The notes beneath the pieces were generated by a model. That model had not been told where the DNA came from, searched no databases, and worked only from the letters and a program-made list of their open reading frames with translations. From Porogramme epimiltina (lineage: Eukaryota; Basidiomycota; Agaricomycetes; Polyporales; Polyporaceae), in the NCBI GenBank assembly GCA_900155495.1, contig FTLJ01000295.1:1-64000 (forward strand): a DNA stretch of 64,000 bases. Reading direction: 5' to 3'. Numbering within the stretch: the first letter of the stretch is position 1; each line of letters begins with the position of its first letter. The position numbers and the translations under genes are program-made. Positions 28,079 to 38,094 of this stretch are shown here, one piece after another.

Positions 28079-28090
28079 TTATGCCAGCCC

Positions 28091-28099
28091 GCGTCCGAG
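28091..28099. repeat. Target-site duplication, right copy
   Basis: GCGTCCGAG directly after the right end of the element, identical to 26600-26608, followed by sequence homologous to the P450-C promoter. Confidence 0.75.
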
Positions 28100-28160
28100 A
28101 GGTCAACGTTCCGGGTGCGAAATGGGGCGGCGTGGGACGTTGTTCGGTTGCTTATCCTCC

Positions 28161-28190
28161 TGTACTCGGTTCCGCTTCAAGACCCCGACC
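28161..28190 (+). promoter_or_regulatory. Conserved proximal promoter block, P450-A
   Basis: TGTACTCGG followed by YYCCGCTTYAAGACC, ~50-80 nt before the ATG. Nearly the same block is at 39393-39420 (C) and, more diverged, 61959-61985 (G). Probably core promoter or transcription-start context; the role is inferred. Confidence 0.4.
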
Positions 28191-28237
28191 GGCGTTTCTG
28201 TTCGATGCCAACGCCCCTTGAGCCCACGCTTGCATCC

Positions 28238-30499
28238 ATGCCCTCCGACAACGAAACACTAGGTTGGTCCTCCACGGGGACGGATGTCGCCCTCAACGTC
28301 GTGTTTGCATTGGTGCGTCTCAATGTTTATGATTTTCCACGGGTACAGCGACTAGAGTAACGCTACCTGTCGTTTTCGCCAGATCGCTCACCAGGTCTTT
28401 CGCCGCAATGGGACATACTCCGTCCGCGCTCAAGCTTCTCGCCTCCTCCTCGCGCCCTCGCTCCTCGCCCTTCTATCGACCCGAACGACTCGTCCCGTCG
28501 TCATTGCAGCAGCGCTGCGCTTCTTCGTCCCCCTCTACCTCACCGTCCTCGCCCTCTCCGTGCTTATCTACCGTGTCTCGCCTTACCACCCCCTCGCACA
28601 CTACCCCGGCCCGCTCCCATGCAAGCTCTCCAAGTTCTGGTACGGCTTGCTCTCCATCCGAGTTGGTGGCCACTCCCATATCTACGTCAAGGGCCTCCAC
28701 GAGTACTAGTGCTACGGAGACGTCGTCCGCATAGGCACGCATTTGCTTCTCCTCTCCACCCCTACCCGCCTCAACCATTTCCAGGTCCCAGTGAGCTCTA
28801 TGCGCGACCCTTCTGTGATTTCCGCTCTCCTGGGCTCCCTCGGAGTGCCAAAGGGCCCCCGTGAGTTCTTTCTGTCTCCCCCTTTTCGTTCTTCCCTCAT
28901 CATCTTACCCAGATGTCCTCGGCAGGACGCTCAACTACGACTCTACAATAATGGTTGGCCTCCAGAACACCGCCCTACACCTCCACCGCCGCCGCACCCG
29001 GGCCCGTGCCATTACCTTCACCGCAGTTAAGGAATACAGCGTGCTCGTGGCAAAGCGCACGCCTCAACTCGTGTCCCACCAGCAAGAGAGCGTCCTTCAC
29101 CGGTACCTCGATAACTGAATAGACTACTTTACGTCTATCTTTTTCCGCCACTGCGCGCGAATCGCACATCTCACCCACCCATATGCAGATATGATTTCAT
29201 GTCTGATATGGCGTGAGTGTCCTTATCCCGCGCGCGACGTCAGGCTCACGTCCTCTCCCGTGCCGCTCTAGCTTCAGCAGCGGTACAGAGCTCCTTGCCA
29301 CCGGAGACACGAACGATTTCTGGTCCATCCTGAACGATGCCACGCGGTACGTTCTCTAAGTCGCGTCACTTTACCCGCCCGCCGTTCTCTAACCCCTTCC
29401 TAACATGCTTGCGTCTCGTGCAGGATTGCTATTCTTTTCGGGAACTGTCCTTGGCTTGGTGCATACCTGCTCCACTTTCCGCCAGCCGTCGCACAGCAGA
29501 AGGCCCTCATCTCACGCTGCTACACCCTTTCCCGGGAGCACATCGCGCGCGGCTCCTCCTCGCGCGACCTCTTCCACTTCCTTGTGCGTTCTTTTCATCA
29601 TTCCTCGCCCCCCTACATACGCCCGCGCCCCCTCCCTCATGCTCATGTATACGCGTACAGAACCACGAAGACTAGCATGCGGATGCCGCGCCCCCGCTCA
29701 AGCAGCTTGCCGACGACGGTATCCTCGCGATGCTAGCTGGCGCGGACACCGTCGCGTCCGCACTTACCTCCCTCTTTGCATGCATCCTCGCCCACCCACA
29801 CGTCTATGCGCGCCTTCAACAAGAGGCCGGCGCGTGCTTTCCGCCCGGCGAAGACCCACTCTATGCGAGCATCCACAAGGGAGTGGGATATCTCGATTCC
29901 GTGGTGTACGCACCGTCCCCTTGTGCTATGGTTCGCGCGTTGATATATGCGGGCCGCCAGGAACGAAACACTCCGCGTTCTATGTACGTCCCCTCCGCGC
30001 CCCTCTGATCACCCACGCATCCCGTATCTGACGGGACGTGTAGATCCCTCCCACCCAGAACCACGTTCTGGATACATACGTACTAGTTGCACCGCAACGC
30101 GCGCAACTTCCCGCGCCCGCACGCGTTCTGGCCCGAGCGACTACCGCGTCCCATTCCCAAGAAGCGTCTACGACAGCCGCACCACTAATGTCGATGGCAG
30201 GGGCGGCGAAGGCCACAGCGCCGGCGCCGGAGGGCTTCCGACACAACGCTGACGCGTCCATTCCGTTAACGTCCCGCACGGCCCGATGAACTGTGTCGGA
30301 AAGCGCCTCGCGTACGCGCTGTCGTCTGCGCGATCTTGCAGCGCCTTCCAGTGCGTTCAGCGGAGGGTACGAGAGGGAACGGAGAGAAAGGAGAGGGATG
30401 GGAGGGGATGTTGGACCTGACAACTTCCGAGTGAGGCTTCTTGGACTTTTTCATTACCGTGCACGCGCCTATCAAAGTGGTGCTGGAGGCGCGCCCTAG
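28238..30499 (+). pseudogene. P450-A: degraded cytochrome P450 pseudogene
   Basis: The copy aligns by eye over its whole length with the intact P450s, beginning at ATG 28238 with the standard 25-codon first exon. Lesions: two 6-nt insertions in exon 2 (after CTCTCCATC near 28660, and near 28703, the latter creating TAG within the usual HERYGD); TGA in exon 4 in place of the Trp of DKW (~29116); TAG in exon 8 after NHED (~29672); loss of most of exon 9, so little remains after NETLR; disruption of the FxPFSHGP region in exon 10 (~30265). The I-helix AGADTVAS remains. It cannot encode a functional enzyme. Its upstream region carries the transposon at 26609-28090. Confidence 0.88.
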
Positions 30500-30849
30500 G
30501 CACGGGCACCAAGGGCCTATAACAATCGGACTGTGGTATGTCCACCTCCACCACGGAAGCTTTACCACACCATCTCCTTCGTGCCAATATCTCCTAAACC
30601 ATGCCGGTACTAGTCACTAGGCATGTTCTCCAACGAACAGATGCCATTTCCCATATCATTGGCCATTAGTCAGAGCTTTGCTAATATTATAAACCGTCCG
30701 CCCCCCCGGCTGCGCTTCCGTGTTTCTAGTATGAGGTTCTAGTTGAATGGCGCAATGCTTAGAGACGAAACGAGGTCTTTGTTTATGGGCGGGCGCAATT
30801 GAGTAGACTAGCGAAAGAATGACTAGGGCCTGGGCGCGCATTTCCCCGC
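30500..30849. other. Intergenic between P450-A and P450-B
   Basis: 3' flank of P450-A. From ~30760 it is homologous to ~51120 onward, marking the duplicated block shared with P450-D. Confidence 0.55.
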
Positions 30850-30917
30850 GATCACGTGCGTCGGCCTAGAGTCTGGACCTCAACCTCATCCACTGTCACA
30901 GGCGCCGAAACGAGAAC
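30850..30917 (+). promoter_or_regulatory. Conserved upstream module with CACGTG core, P450-B
   Basis: GATCACGTGC, then GGCCTAGA, then AGGCGCCGAAA, ~500 nt upstream of the ATG. The same ordered words occur upstream of C, D and E. CACGTG is an E-box recognised by bHLH factors; the regulator is unknown. Confidence 0.5.
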
Positions 30918-31345
30918 GATGTTTGCATTGAACCTCCACATCAAGTTAAGACGAGACGCAGCACGGGAATGGCTCCTTGGAAGCGTCAAACCGCAAGTTG
31001 GCTGGCGCTTCGAATCTGCGTACGATAATCTACAGAATTGCAGAATGGCACGTATGCATTCATAGGTGGGACGAGAGCAGCAGTGTATGCCCACGCTCCT
31101 CCAGGCTTGCTCATCCAGTCTTCGCTGCGCAGGTTTTAACGTGCATCTAGCAGAACTACATGCTCCGTCAGCGTCTGGGATCTGTCACTGGGAGGCACAG
31201 CTGAGTAAGTGGCCGTAGCACTTAAGGGCGTAAAGTTGCGCAGCGTGGGACACTTTTGTTCCTGTCCTCGGCCTCGCTCGGGGCCAGCAACTCTGATTAA
31301 TGCCCTGCCGCTGCAGTCCAATACTCTTAGACTGCCCCCACACTC

Positions 31346-33694
31346 ATGCCTGCAAACAAAGAAGCTCTAGGATGGGGCCCAACCAGGGAGGACGTCGCTC
31401 TGACCGTTGCATTTGCTTTAGTGCGTTGTCCATTTGCGCCAAGAATGATTTCTAATATGCCGTTTCCGCCAGATTGCTCATCAGGTCTTCCGCCGCAACG
31501 AAACCTACTCAATCCGCGTGCACGCTTCCCGCCTACTCCTTCCGCCCTCGCTCGTCGCCCTGCTCTCTGTCCGATCAACTGACCCCGCCGCCATCGCTGC
31601 AGCCCTGTGGTTCTTCGTTCCGGCCTATCTCTCCGTCATAGCCGTCTCTGTCCTCATCTACCGCCTCTCGCCCTTCCATCCCCTCGCCCGCTACCCCGGA
31701 CCTCTCCTATGCAAGCTCTCCAAGTTCTCGTACGGCTTCCTCTCCATCGGCGGTCGTTCTCACATCTACGTCAAACACCTCCACGAGCACTACGGAGATG
31801 TCGTCCGTATTGGTATGTACCTGTCCCTCCTCACCACCCCTACCCACCTCAACCCTCTCTAGGCCCCAATGAGCTTTCTATTCGAGATCATTCCGTGATC
31901 CCTGCCCTCCTCGGATCCTCCGGCGTCCCCAAGGGCCCCCGTGAGTTTCATCTGTCCCCGTCCCCTCCGTCTTCCCTCACCCTATCTAGTACTCCTCGGC
32001 AAGACGGTCGACTACAGTTCTATACCTATGATTGCCCTCCAGGACACCGACCTACACCTCAGCCGCCGCCGCCCCTGGGCCCGCGCCTTTACCCCTTCAG
32101 TCATCAAGGAGTACAGTGTCCTCATCGAGAAGCGCACACGCCAGCTCATTTCCCGCTTGGAGGAGCAGCAAGGTGTCGTACGCCTCGACGAGTGGATAGA
32201 CGCTTTCACGTCCGTAATTCTCGTTGTTGCACCCGAACCGCGCAGCTTATGCCTCTTGCCGTAGATATGACTTTATGTCTGATATGGCGTGAGTGTCATG
32301 GCCTCGCACGCAACGTTAATCTCACGCGCCCCCTCATCCTCAAGCTTCGGTAGCGGTCCAGAGCTCCTCGCCACCAGAGACAAGAACAACTTCTGGTCTA
32401 TCCTCTCCAGCGCCGTACGGTAAGTTCTATTCTTGTGGCTCTATGTTCATGCCGCTCATCTCTCGGGGTGCGCTCACGCCTGCACAGAATCGCTGTGCTT
32501 TTTGGCAGCTGCCCCTGGATTGGCGCCTACCTCCGTCATCTCCCCCCGGCCGTCGCACCCATGAAAGCCCTCATCTCGCGCTGCAGCACCCTCGCGCAGG
32601 AGCGCATCGCGCGTGGCTCCTCCTCACGTGACCTCTTCCACTTCCTCGTGAGTGCCTCTCCAACGCGTCCTTGTCCCTTACTAGGACCTCGCCCCCTCTT
32701 GCATGCGCGCGCTCACGCGGGTGCGTGCAGAACCACGAAGACCAGCCGGATGACGCGCCACCCCCACTCAAGCAGCTCGCAGACGACGGGATCCTCGCCA
32801 TGGTCGCCGGCGCGGACACCGTGGCCTCCGCGCTCACCTCCCTCTTCGCGTGTATCCTCGCCCACCCTCGTGTCTATACGCGCCTTCAGCAAGAGATAGA
32901 TGCATGCTTTCCGCCCGGCGCAGACCCGCTCGATGCGAGCGTCCATAGGGAGATGGCGTACCTCGACGCAGTTGTGTGCGTGCCATCTCATCGTGCTGTG
33001 GTCCGAGCACTGACGTGAGCGGACCCGCAGCAACGAGACACTCCGCCTCTTCCCGCCCATACCGTCCTGTACACAGCGATGCGTACCGCACGACGGCCCC
33101 GCCGCATCTGCCGGTTCGATGTACGTCCCCTCCATGCCCGTCTCGTCGCCTGCGCATCCCACATCTGACGGTGCGCGCAGATACCTCCCACCTGGGACCG
33201 CGTTCTGGGTGCACGCCTACTCGATGCACCGCGACACGCGCAACTTTTCGAACCCGGACACGTTCTGGCCCGAGCGCTGGCTCCTCGCGGCTACCTACTC
33301 CGCTGCTGCCCAGCCCCAGGATACATTCACCCCAGCTACGACGCCAATGACAAAAGAAGTGGGGGAAGGGGTGGAGGAGCCAGCGCCCGACGAATTTCGA
33401 CACAATGTTGACGCGTTCATGCCGTTCTCGCACGGCCCTATGAAATGCGTCGGGAAACGCCTCGCGCACGCTGAGATCCGCGCGGTCGTCTGCGGCATCT
33501 TGCAACGCTTTCGCATGCGCGCAGCGGAGGGCGCAAGAGGGCACGGGGAGAAGGGGGAGGGAGAGGAGGGGCAAGGGGTGTTGGACCTGGCGGCGTACGA
33601 GCGAGGCTTCTTGGACTTCTTTATCACCGTGCGTGCGCCGGTCCGGGTGGTGTTAGAGGTACAGCCAGTGGGCGGGCACGAGGGGGGCGTGTAA
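31346..33694 (+). CDS. P450-B: cytochrome P450 monooxygenase (10 exons, intact)
   Basis: Exons 31346-31420, 31473-31812, 31863-31940, 31990-32209, 32265-32288, 32345-32419, 32488-32647, 32731-32975, 33031-33120 and 33181-33694 give 606 residues. Heme-thiolate enzymes of this type insert oxygen into lipophilic substrates at the ER membrane with a reductase partner. Exons 1-2 encode several hydrophobic segments and then the HPLARYPGP hinge. The I-helix AGADTVAS is at ~350, ExxR as NETLR at ~407-411, and FWPERW near 464-469. The heme loop FSHGPMKCVG has Cys ~525; the usual Arg is replaced by Met. A low-complexity spacer separates PERW from the heme loop. By recollection the class resembles P450s annotated as high-nitrogen-upregulated in white-rot fungi. 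Exon 5 is a 24-nt micro-exon. Convergent with HET2. Confidence 0.88.
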
Positions 33695-34371
33695 GATATG
33701 AGTTGTGGTATGTCCTCTGTCACCTCAGACTGTTCCCTACTCAAAACGTAGCGCGGTACCCGGAACGTCAGCTTACACTCAAACTCAGTGGGCAGACCTG
33801 GACGGTGTGTCCCCATGCGTCTCGCGCTCCTTCCCGCAACCACTTCACACTTACACACGTGCCTGGGCCTCGCAGGCAAACGTCTCCGTTACCCCCTGCA
33901 AGCCCCCTCTCTCCCTCGCTACGGTTACCGAGATTGCTCTCGGCCTCATCTTCTCATCCCCCGCTTCCCCACATTACTGGTATACAGGCCCCTGTCTGCA
34001 AAATGGATAAACGAAAACGATCACTAGGATCAGTGGCCCGCGCACTCGACCGTCGGCCGAGGGCGGTATGGTGCTCTAGGGGATTGTGCCCGCCCCTCTA
34101 TACAGGCTAGCGTCAGTGGACTGCCATAGAGCGAGCACAGCCTGGCCTTCCCATGTGATACTTGCTTCGTGCTGCGTGGTTGAAGGTAGACATATCGGGA
34201 CACGAGTCTAACATGATACCACAGCAGCGTAGCTTCCCGCTCCCAGCTCCCCACGCAACCCCTGTCAGGCGTCCTCAGTACTCCTCCCTGGCCCCATGCT
34301 TTCCCCCCTTCGCCATTTGATGATATTCTGTGCACCCCTCCGTAGGGCCAGTTCTTCAACCTTCTCAGCTC
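33695..34371. other. Intergenic between convergent P450-B and HET2
   Basis: 3' flanks of both genes. Short frames only, no domain. The extreme C-terminal codons of the HET2 frame may be intronic, so its true 3' UTR may start further right. Confidence 0.5.
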
Positions 34372-36753
34372 TCATGGCCGCCGGACGATCCGGGCCTTCA
34401 GCGTATCAAGTGTGCGCCACGTGCTATGCACTCCCCGTCCTCTAGTGCTTTCTTCGCCTCTTCTTTCTCCTTCTTTCCCGCAAGTCCTGTCATCGTGTTC
34501 TTTGTTCTGATTTTTCTGGCTGCTAGGATGCCGCACCTCGGCTCTAAAACCAGATAGACATACTTGAGTACAAAATACCCTATCATTCGACTGTATTACG
34601 ACATACCTCACATGGAGCTCTTGACACTCGCAGTTGGAATCCAGCGAGTGCAACGTGAATGAGATGTAGACCCTGACTATATTCCCTGAAACCTCATCAT
34701 ACAGTTCACTGAAAACCGTGCTTCCTGGCCACCAACGTATATTGAGGTGATCCGAATCGCAACGGTGAGGAGGTGGCACCGGTGCTGGGAGCCGGCTGGT
34801 GTGTCGGAAAAGTTGAAATGAGCAGTAGTGAACCCGACGGTAGTCGTGGACCGCCCTGCGACAGAGGCCCAGAGAAATACAAAGGCCGATAGTCGAATTT
34901 AATGGTGGCGTTATCTTTGCACTGTCAGAGGATGGTGGCGTTATCTTTGCACTGTCAGAGGAGGGGGGGAAGAAAGTAAGAGTCATTTCCGGATAGCGCG
35001 GGTCTCCTGTAGGACTACTGGTAGATGTGGGGGCGATGGGCTGAAGGGATAGTATTTTGACGAAATCACTGTTCCCGGTGAGGTGGGATGGCTTGATGAA
35101 AAATGGAGTGCGATTAAACATTCCTCTACCAAAGTTGAGTTGTGTTAACCGTGCCCTTTCTGGATTGAGGGATCCGAGGGCCGCGCGGTAACGAGGAGGG
35201 GCAGAGATACAGATGTCCGTCCACTTCCATTTTAATGTGGCGGCAAAGCTCTCCGCAAGCGCTAAGAGCCGTTGAGATGACCCATATAAGCACCGATACA
35301 GTATACCTGGGGCACGGATGGTGGAAGAGTAAGACTGTAGAAGTAGGTGTAATTCTCCGCCCGTTGTCCTGCAAAATATTTTGGCAATAATGCACTCCTG
35401 AGGGACCCCGCCACCGGAAATTCTCGCCACTTGAGTGCGGGCGCGCACAACGCCTGCTGACATCACGAAGTTTGGTCTTTCGTTGGTTGCCGCCATACGG
35501 GCGTGGGGTAAACGTGTAGATGACATGGCCATCGGTTCTTCTGTGGTATCATTCGATTTTTCTGGAATATAGATCTTCCGTGGCAATTGGATGAGCCATG
35601 GAACTGACAGTGATGTGAAGAGTATACTTACATTTGCGATTTTAGGTGACTTGGGTCGATATCGCCGCGGCATGGGAGGGATGTCATAACCGGACAATTG
35701 GGATACTTCCGTATCAGGTGGTTTACCTGTCATATGGTTACTACTATATCCCCGTTTGAATTCTTCTGGTGATGGTGCAAGAATGTGGTTGAGGCCATCC
35801 TTGCCATGTCGTAGCATGTCTGAGGAGAGGAGACGAATATGAAAATAAAGGCTTGAGGCGGATTCCACAACATCGTTAGGCTCAGGGCCCCAAGCAAATA
35901 GCGAAGTATCGAGTGACGTCTTCATGATTTCCTCTTGCAGTCGATAAAACGCATTCCTGCCACCCTCTCCGTACATCGCGGGAAGGCGAATTCCGAAGAG
36001 TCCAAATAAACTGTACGCTCGATCTTCTTCTCGTGTCGTAGAGCGGGAGGCGGCCCAGGACATTCGATCGAGGATGGTTGTCTCTGTCATGTCGGCCTCA
36101 CATTTCAGGACTGTTATGGGTATATTCGTGGCGTCATGAATCTCTTGAGCTAGATCATGCTTATTCCCGAGGAAAGTCCAGTTCTGAGAGAAAAAGACGA
36201 CAGCTCTTGGTGCAAGGAGTTCCTGTAATGTCCAGCCACGGGTATACCACTCGCTTCGATTGAATTCCCGGGGCATGCGGACCTTCCCCATCTGCGCAGG
36301 GAGAACGTCCGCAAGGTAGACGAAGCAAACATCTGCGAGTGCGTAGTAGGTGAACATGGAGTTGATCGCTTCGCTCAAGTCCGCGCTACTCGTCTTGTCG
36401 ATGCAGCAAGTATCCGCCCAGGCCCATTCATAGCCGAAGCGACGCGCAATCTTCAGAAACCCTTGAATCTTAGGAGATACGCGGTTCCACGACTTTGATG
36501 GAGATGATCTGGATCGTCCGGGCCGGGCGGTGGCAAGCAGTGTGTTACCCTTTAGGGTACGTGCTTCATCAAGCTCCGAGTATACGCACACAGTCTGAAA
36601 TGTGTCTTCTTCTCCCTCTTCTTGACGGAGCCAGACGTGCGAGAAGATGGCATAACCTCCAGGGACATCCGCCGGGGAAAGGAAAAACTTCCGTTCGGCG
36701 GTGGTGGTGTTTAGAAGCCACATTAGGCTGTGTTTGGCATGATCAGTCCCCAT
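34372..36753 (-). CDS. HET-domain protein 2, paralogue of HET1
   Basis: One open frame of 793 codons begins MGTDHAKHSLMWLLNT; the inner Met aligns with the HET1 start. The HET core is complete: GGYAIFSHVW, YGYEWAWADTCCIDKTSS near-identical to HET1, TRGWTLQELLAP, and TREEDRAYSLFGLFG. Two splicing ambiguities exist. A perfect GTAAGTATAC donor at 35631 sits where HET1 has its intron, and a 57-nt, frame-preserving intron 35631-35575 is possible but its acceptor is weak. Near the C-terminus a GTATGT donor follows the point where HET1 ends (LHVRY), so the last ~60 residues may be intron. A 30-bp tandem duplication (34902-34961) inserts ten residues. The function is inferred to be non-self recognition. 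Confidence 0.82.
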   Translation of the reverse strand: MGTDHAKHSLMWLLNTTTAERKFFLSPADVPGGYAIFSHVWLRQEEGEEDTFQTVCVYSELDEARTLKGNTLLATARPGRSRSSPSKSWNRVSPKIQGFLKIARRFGYEWAWADTCCIDKTSSADLSEAINSMFTYYALADVCFVYLADVLPAQMGKVRMPREFNRSEWYTRGWTLQELLAPRAVVFFSQNWTFLGNKHDLAQEIHDATNIPITVLKCEADMTETTILDRMSWAASRSTTREEDRAYSLFGLFGIRLPAMYGEGGRNAFYRLQEEIMKTSLDTSLFAWGPEPNDVVESASSLYFHIRLLSSDMLRHGKDGLNHILAPSPEEFKRGYSSNHMTGKPPDTEVSQLSGYDIPPMPRRYRPKSPKIANVSILFTSLSVPWLIQLPRKIYIPEKSNDTTEEPMAMSSTRLPHARMAATNERPNFVMSAGVVRARTQVARISGGGVPQECIIAKIFCRTTGGELHLLLQSYSSTIRAPGILYRCLYGSSQRLLALAESFAATLKWKWTDICISAPPRYRAALGSLNPERARLTQLNFGRGMFNRTPFFIKPSHLTGNSDFVKILSLQPIAPTSTSSPTGDPRYPEMTLTFFPPSSDSAKITPPSSDSAKITPPLNSTIGLCISLGLCRRAVHDYRRVHYCSFQLFRHTSRLPAPVPPPHRCDSDHLNIRWWPGSTVFSELYDEVSGNIVRVYISFTLHSLDSNCECQELHVRYVVIQSNDRVFCTQVCLSGFRAEVRHPSSQKNQNKEHDDRTCGKEGERRGEESTRGRGVHSTWRTLDTLKARIVRRP
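34902..34961. repeat. Perfect 30-bp tandem duplication inside HET2
   Basis: 34902-34931 and 34932-34961 are identical. On the coding strand they duplicate SSDSAKITPP in frame. The lack of divergence indicates a recent event. Confidence 0.9.
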
Positions 36754-38094
36754 TTTAAATCGTTACACTAGAGAATGGCTCGTACTGAGCGACAATTTGT
36801 GGGAGAGAGTAGAAGCCGTGATAAAAAAAAGGCTCGGAAAAGTGCTAGTGAGGGAATCAACAGTTTGGTCAAATCAGGACGTGATCGCAAAAAAATCAAG
36901 CCTACGTTGACTCAAATACAGCTACACAAGGTCCGCTAGGGAAGGAAGTAAGTATGAAGATTGGGAGCGACGTTTGTGGGTAAGAGGGGTTCAGTGTTGA
37001 CACTTTGATACCGCTCGCGTTATCGTCTTATCCTTATAAGTCTTTGCCGTCACGGTCATCTTTGGTTCCCTTCTCCTGCTCGCACGGATCAACATAATCA
37101 TGCCCTTGATCACTAACTGCCAAACACAAACTAACGGCGCGACATGAATCACACTAGCGACAACCAGAAGCCCAGACATCACCTAATTTGTCTACCCGAG
37201 CGAACTATGTGAGTCCGTCGGAACACAATTGTCTGCAAGTCTTACTACCCCTCGTGTCCACACTCTATGAAGGGGTGTCTAAGTGCATACTACTAAGGGG
37301 GAAACTCTACGAGCAGCGTAAGAGAGCAGCCGATAAAAGAACGACTAGTGTATGCGGATATCTTGATGGAACTGTCCGTTCCTGCTCAATCTTGGAAGAC
37401 GGAAGACGCATTGATGTAGTAGATATATTCGCAAGCGAAGCTAACACAGCATGGCACAGCACGACAGTAGAATAGAATAGAACGGCTGACAGAGAAGCCA
37501 TCGGAGCGAGTCGGTGCTGACATGATCCACATCCGATGAACGCGGGGAACGTTGGGTTGATACTAGGGTTACATTGATAGCTTTGATTGGAAGGGAGCAG
37601 TGGAGGCGTATGCGCGAGTTGGTCAGGATCCTCGCCCGCGGGATGCGCAGCTCCCCGTTGGATCGGAGATATGGAGTGGACGCACGTAATAGTCACATTC
37701 CCAGTAACCTCGGTCCTCCATTCAAGAACCATGATATGTAGCGGTATTCGTAGGAGTGGGGGTTGCCTGGTTTCGGGAGGTATAGCTGACGAATGAGGAG
37801 GTGCAAGACGACGCGTAGCCTCGAAGTCGACGGAGGAGACAGGTGAGATGAGAGTGTCATATGCAATTGCAAGTTCATGATGATGGAGGCGCAGTGATGA
37901 CCATGAGTATCGTGACAGCCTGAAGTGCTACTAAACAAGCGCCGGCTCTCAATCACGTACTATGGGCCTGAAGCCTGGGCCTCATCGGAAACAGTCGCCG
38001 AAAGCGAGACGTAGTCTTCTTGCCACTCCACATGTTCGCACACGGGACGGCGGCGACGCCCGGGTCTATGACGGTAGTTATCGGACTTTATTCA
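36754..38094. other. Intergenic; possible coding remnants on minus strand
   Basis: 36760-37000 is the HET2 promoter side. Minus-strand frames at 36991-37182, 37307-37732 and 37693-37956 contain hydrophobic runs but no coherent splice structure or known family, so no gene is called. The segment may hold a decayed membrane-protein gene. Confidence 0.3.

Larger units (their letters stand above)
26609..28090. mobile_element. Non-autonomous TIR DNA transposon, ~1482 bp, 9-bp TSD (Mutator-like size)
   Basis: The two ends are imperfect inverted repeats: left GAGCCACCAG then AATTTTGCGCAACCG, and the right end reverse-complemented GGGCTGGCAT then AATTTTGCGCAACCG. They are flanked by the 9-bp direct repeat GCGTCCGAG. 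The ends and an internal block carry arrays of GCGCAC-type words. No ORF resembling a transposase is visible, so mobility would depend on an enzyme supplied elsewhere. A 9-bp duplication is typical of Mutator-like elements, but assignment to a superfamily is inference. The insertion separates the P450-A upstream region into two pieces that are contiguous at P450-C. A partial second copy lies at ~49482-49968. Confidence 0.72.

Noticed and set aside
34372..34570. C-terminal ~60 residues of the open HET2 frame as certain coding sequence
   Set aside because: A GTATGT donor coincides with the end of similarity to HET1; the extension may be intron or 3' UTR, so it is flagged rather than asserted.
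37307..37956. Possible minus-strand membrane-protein gene downstream of HET2
   Set aside because: Hydrophobic runs exist, but I could not build exons with consistent phases or match a family; noted only as possible remnants.
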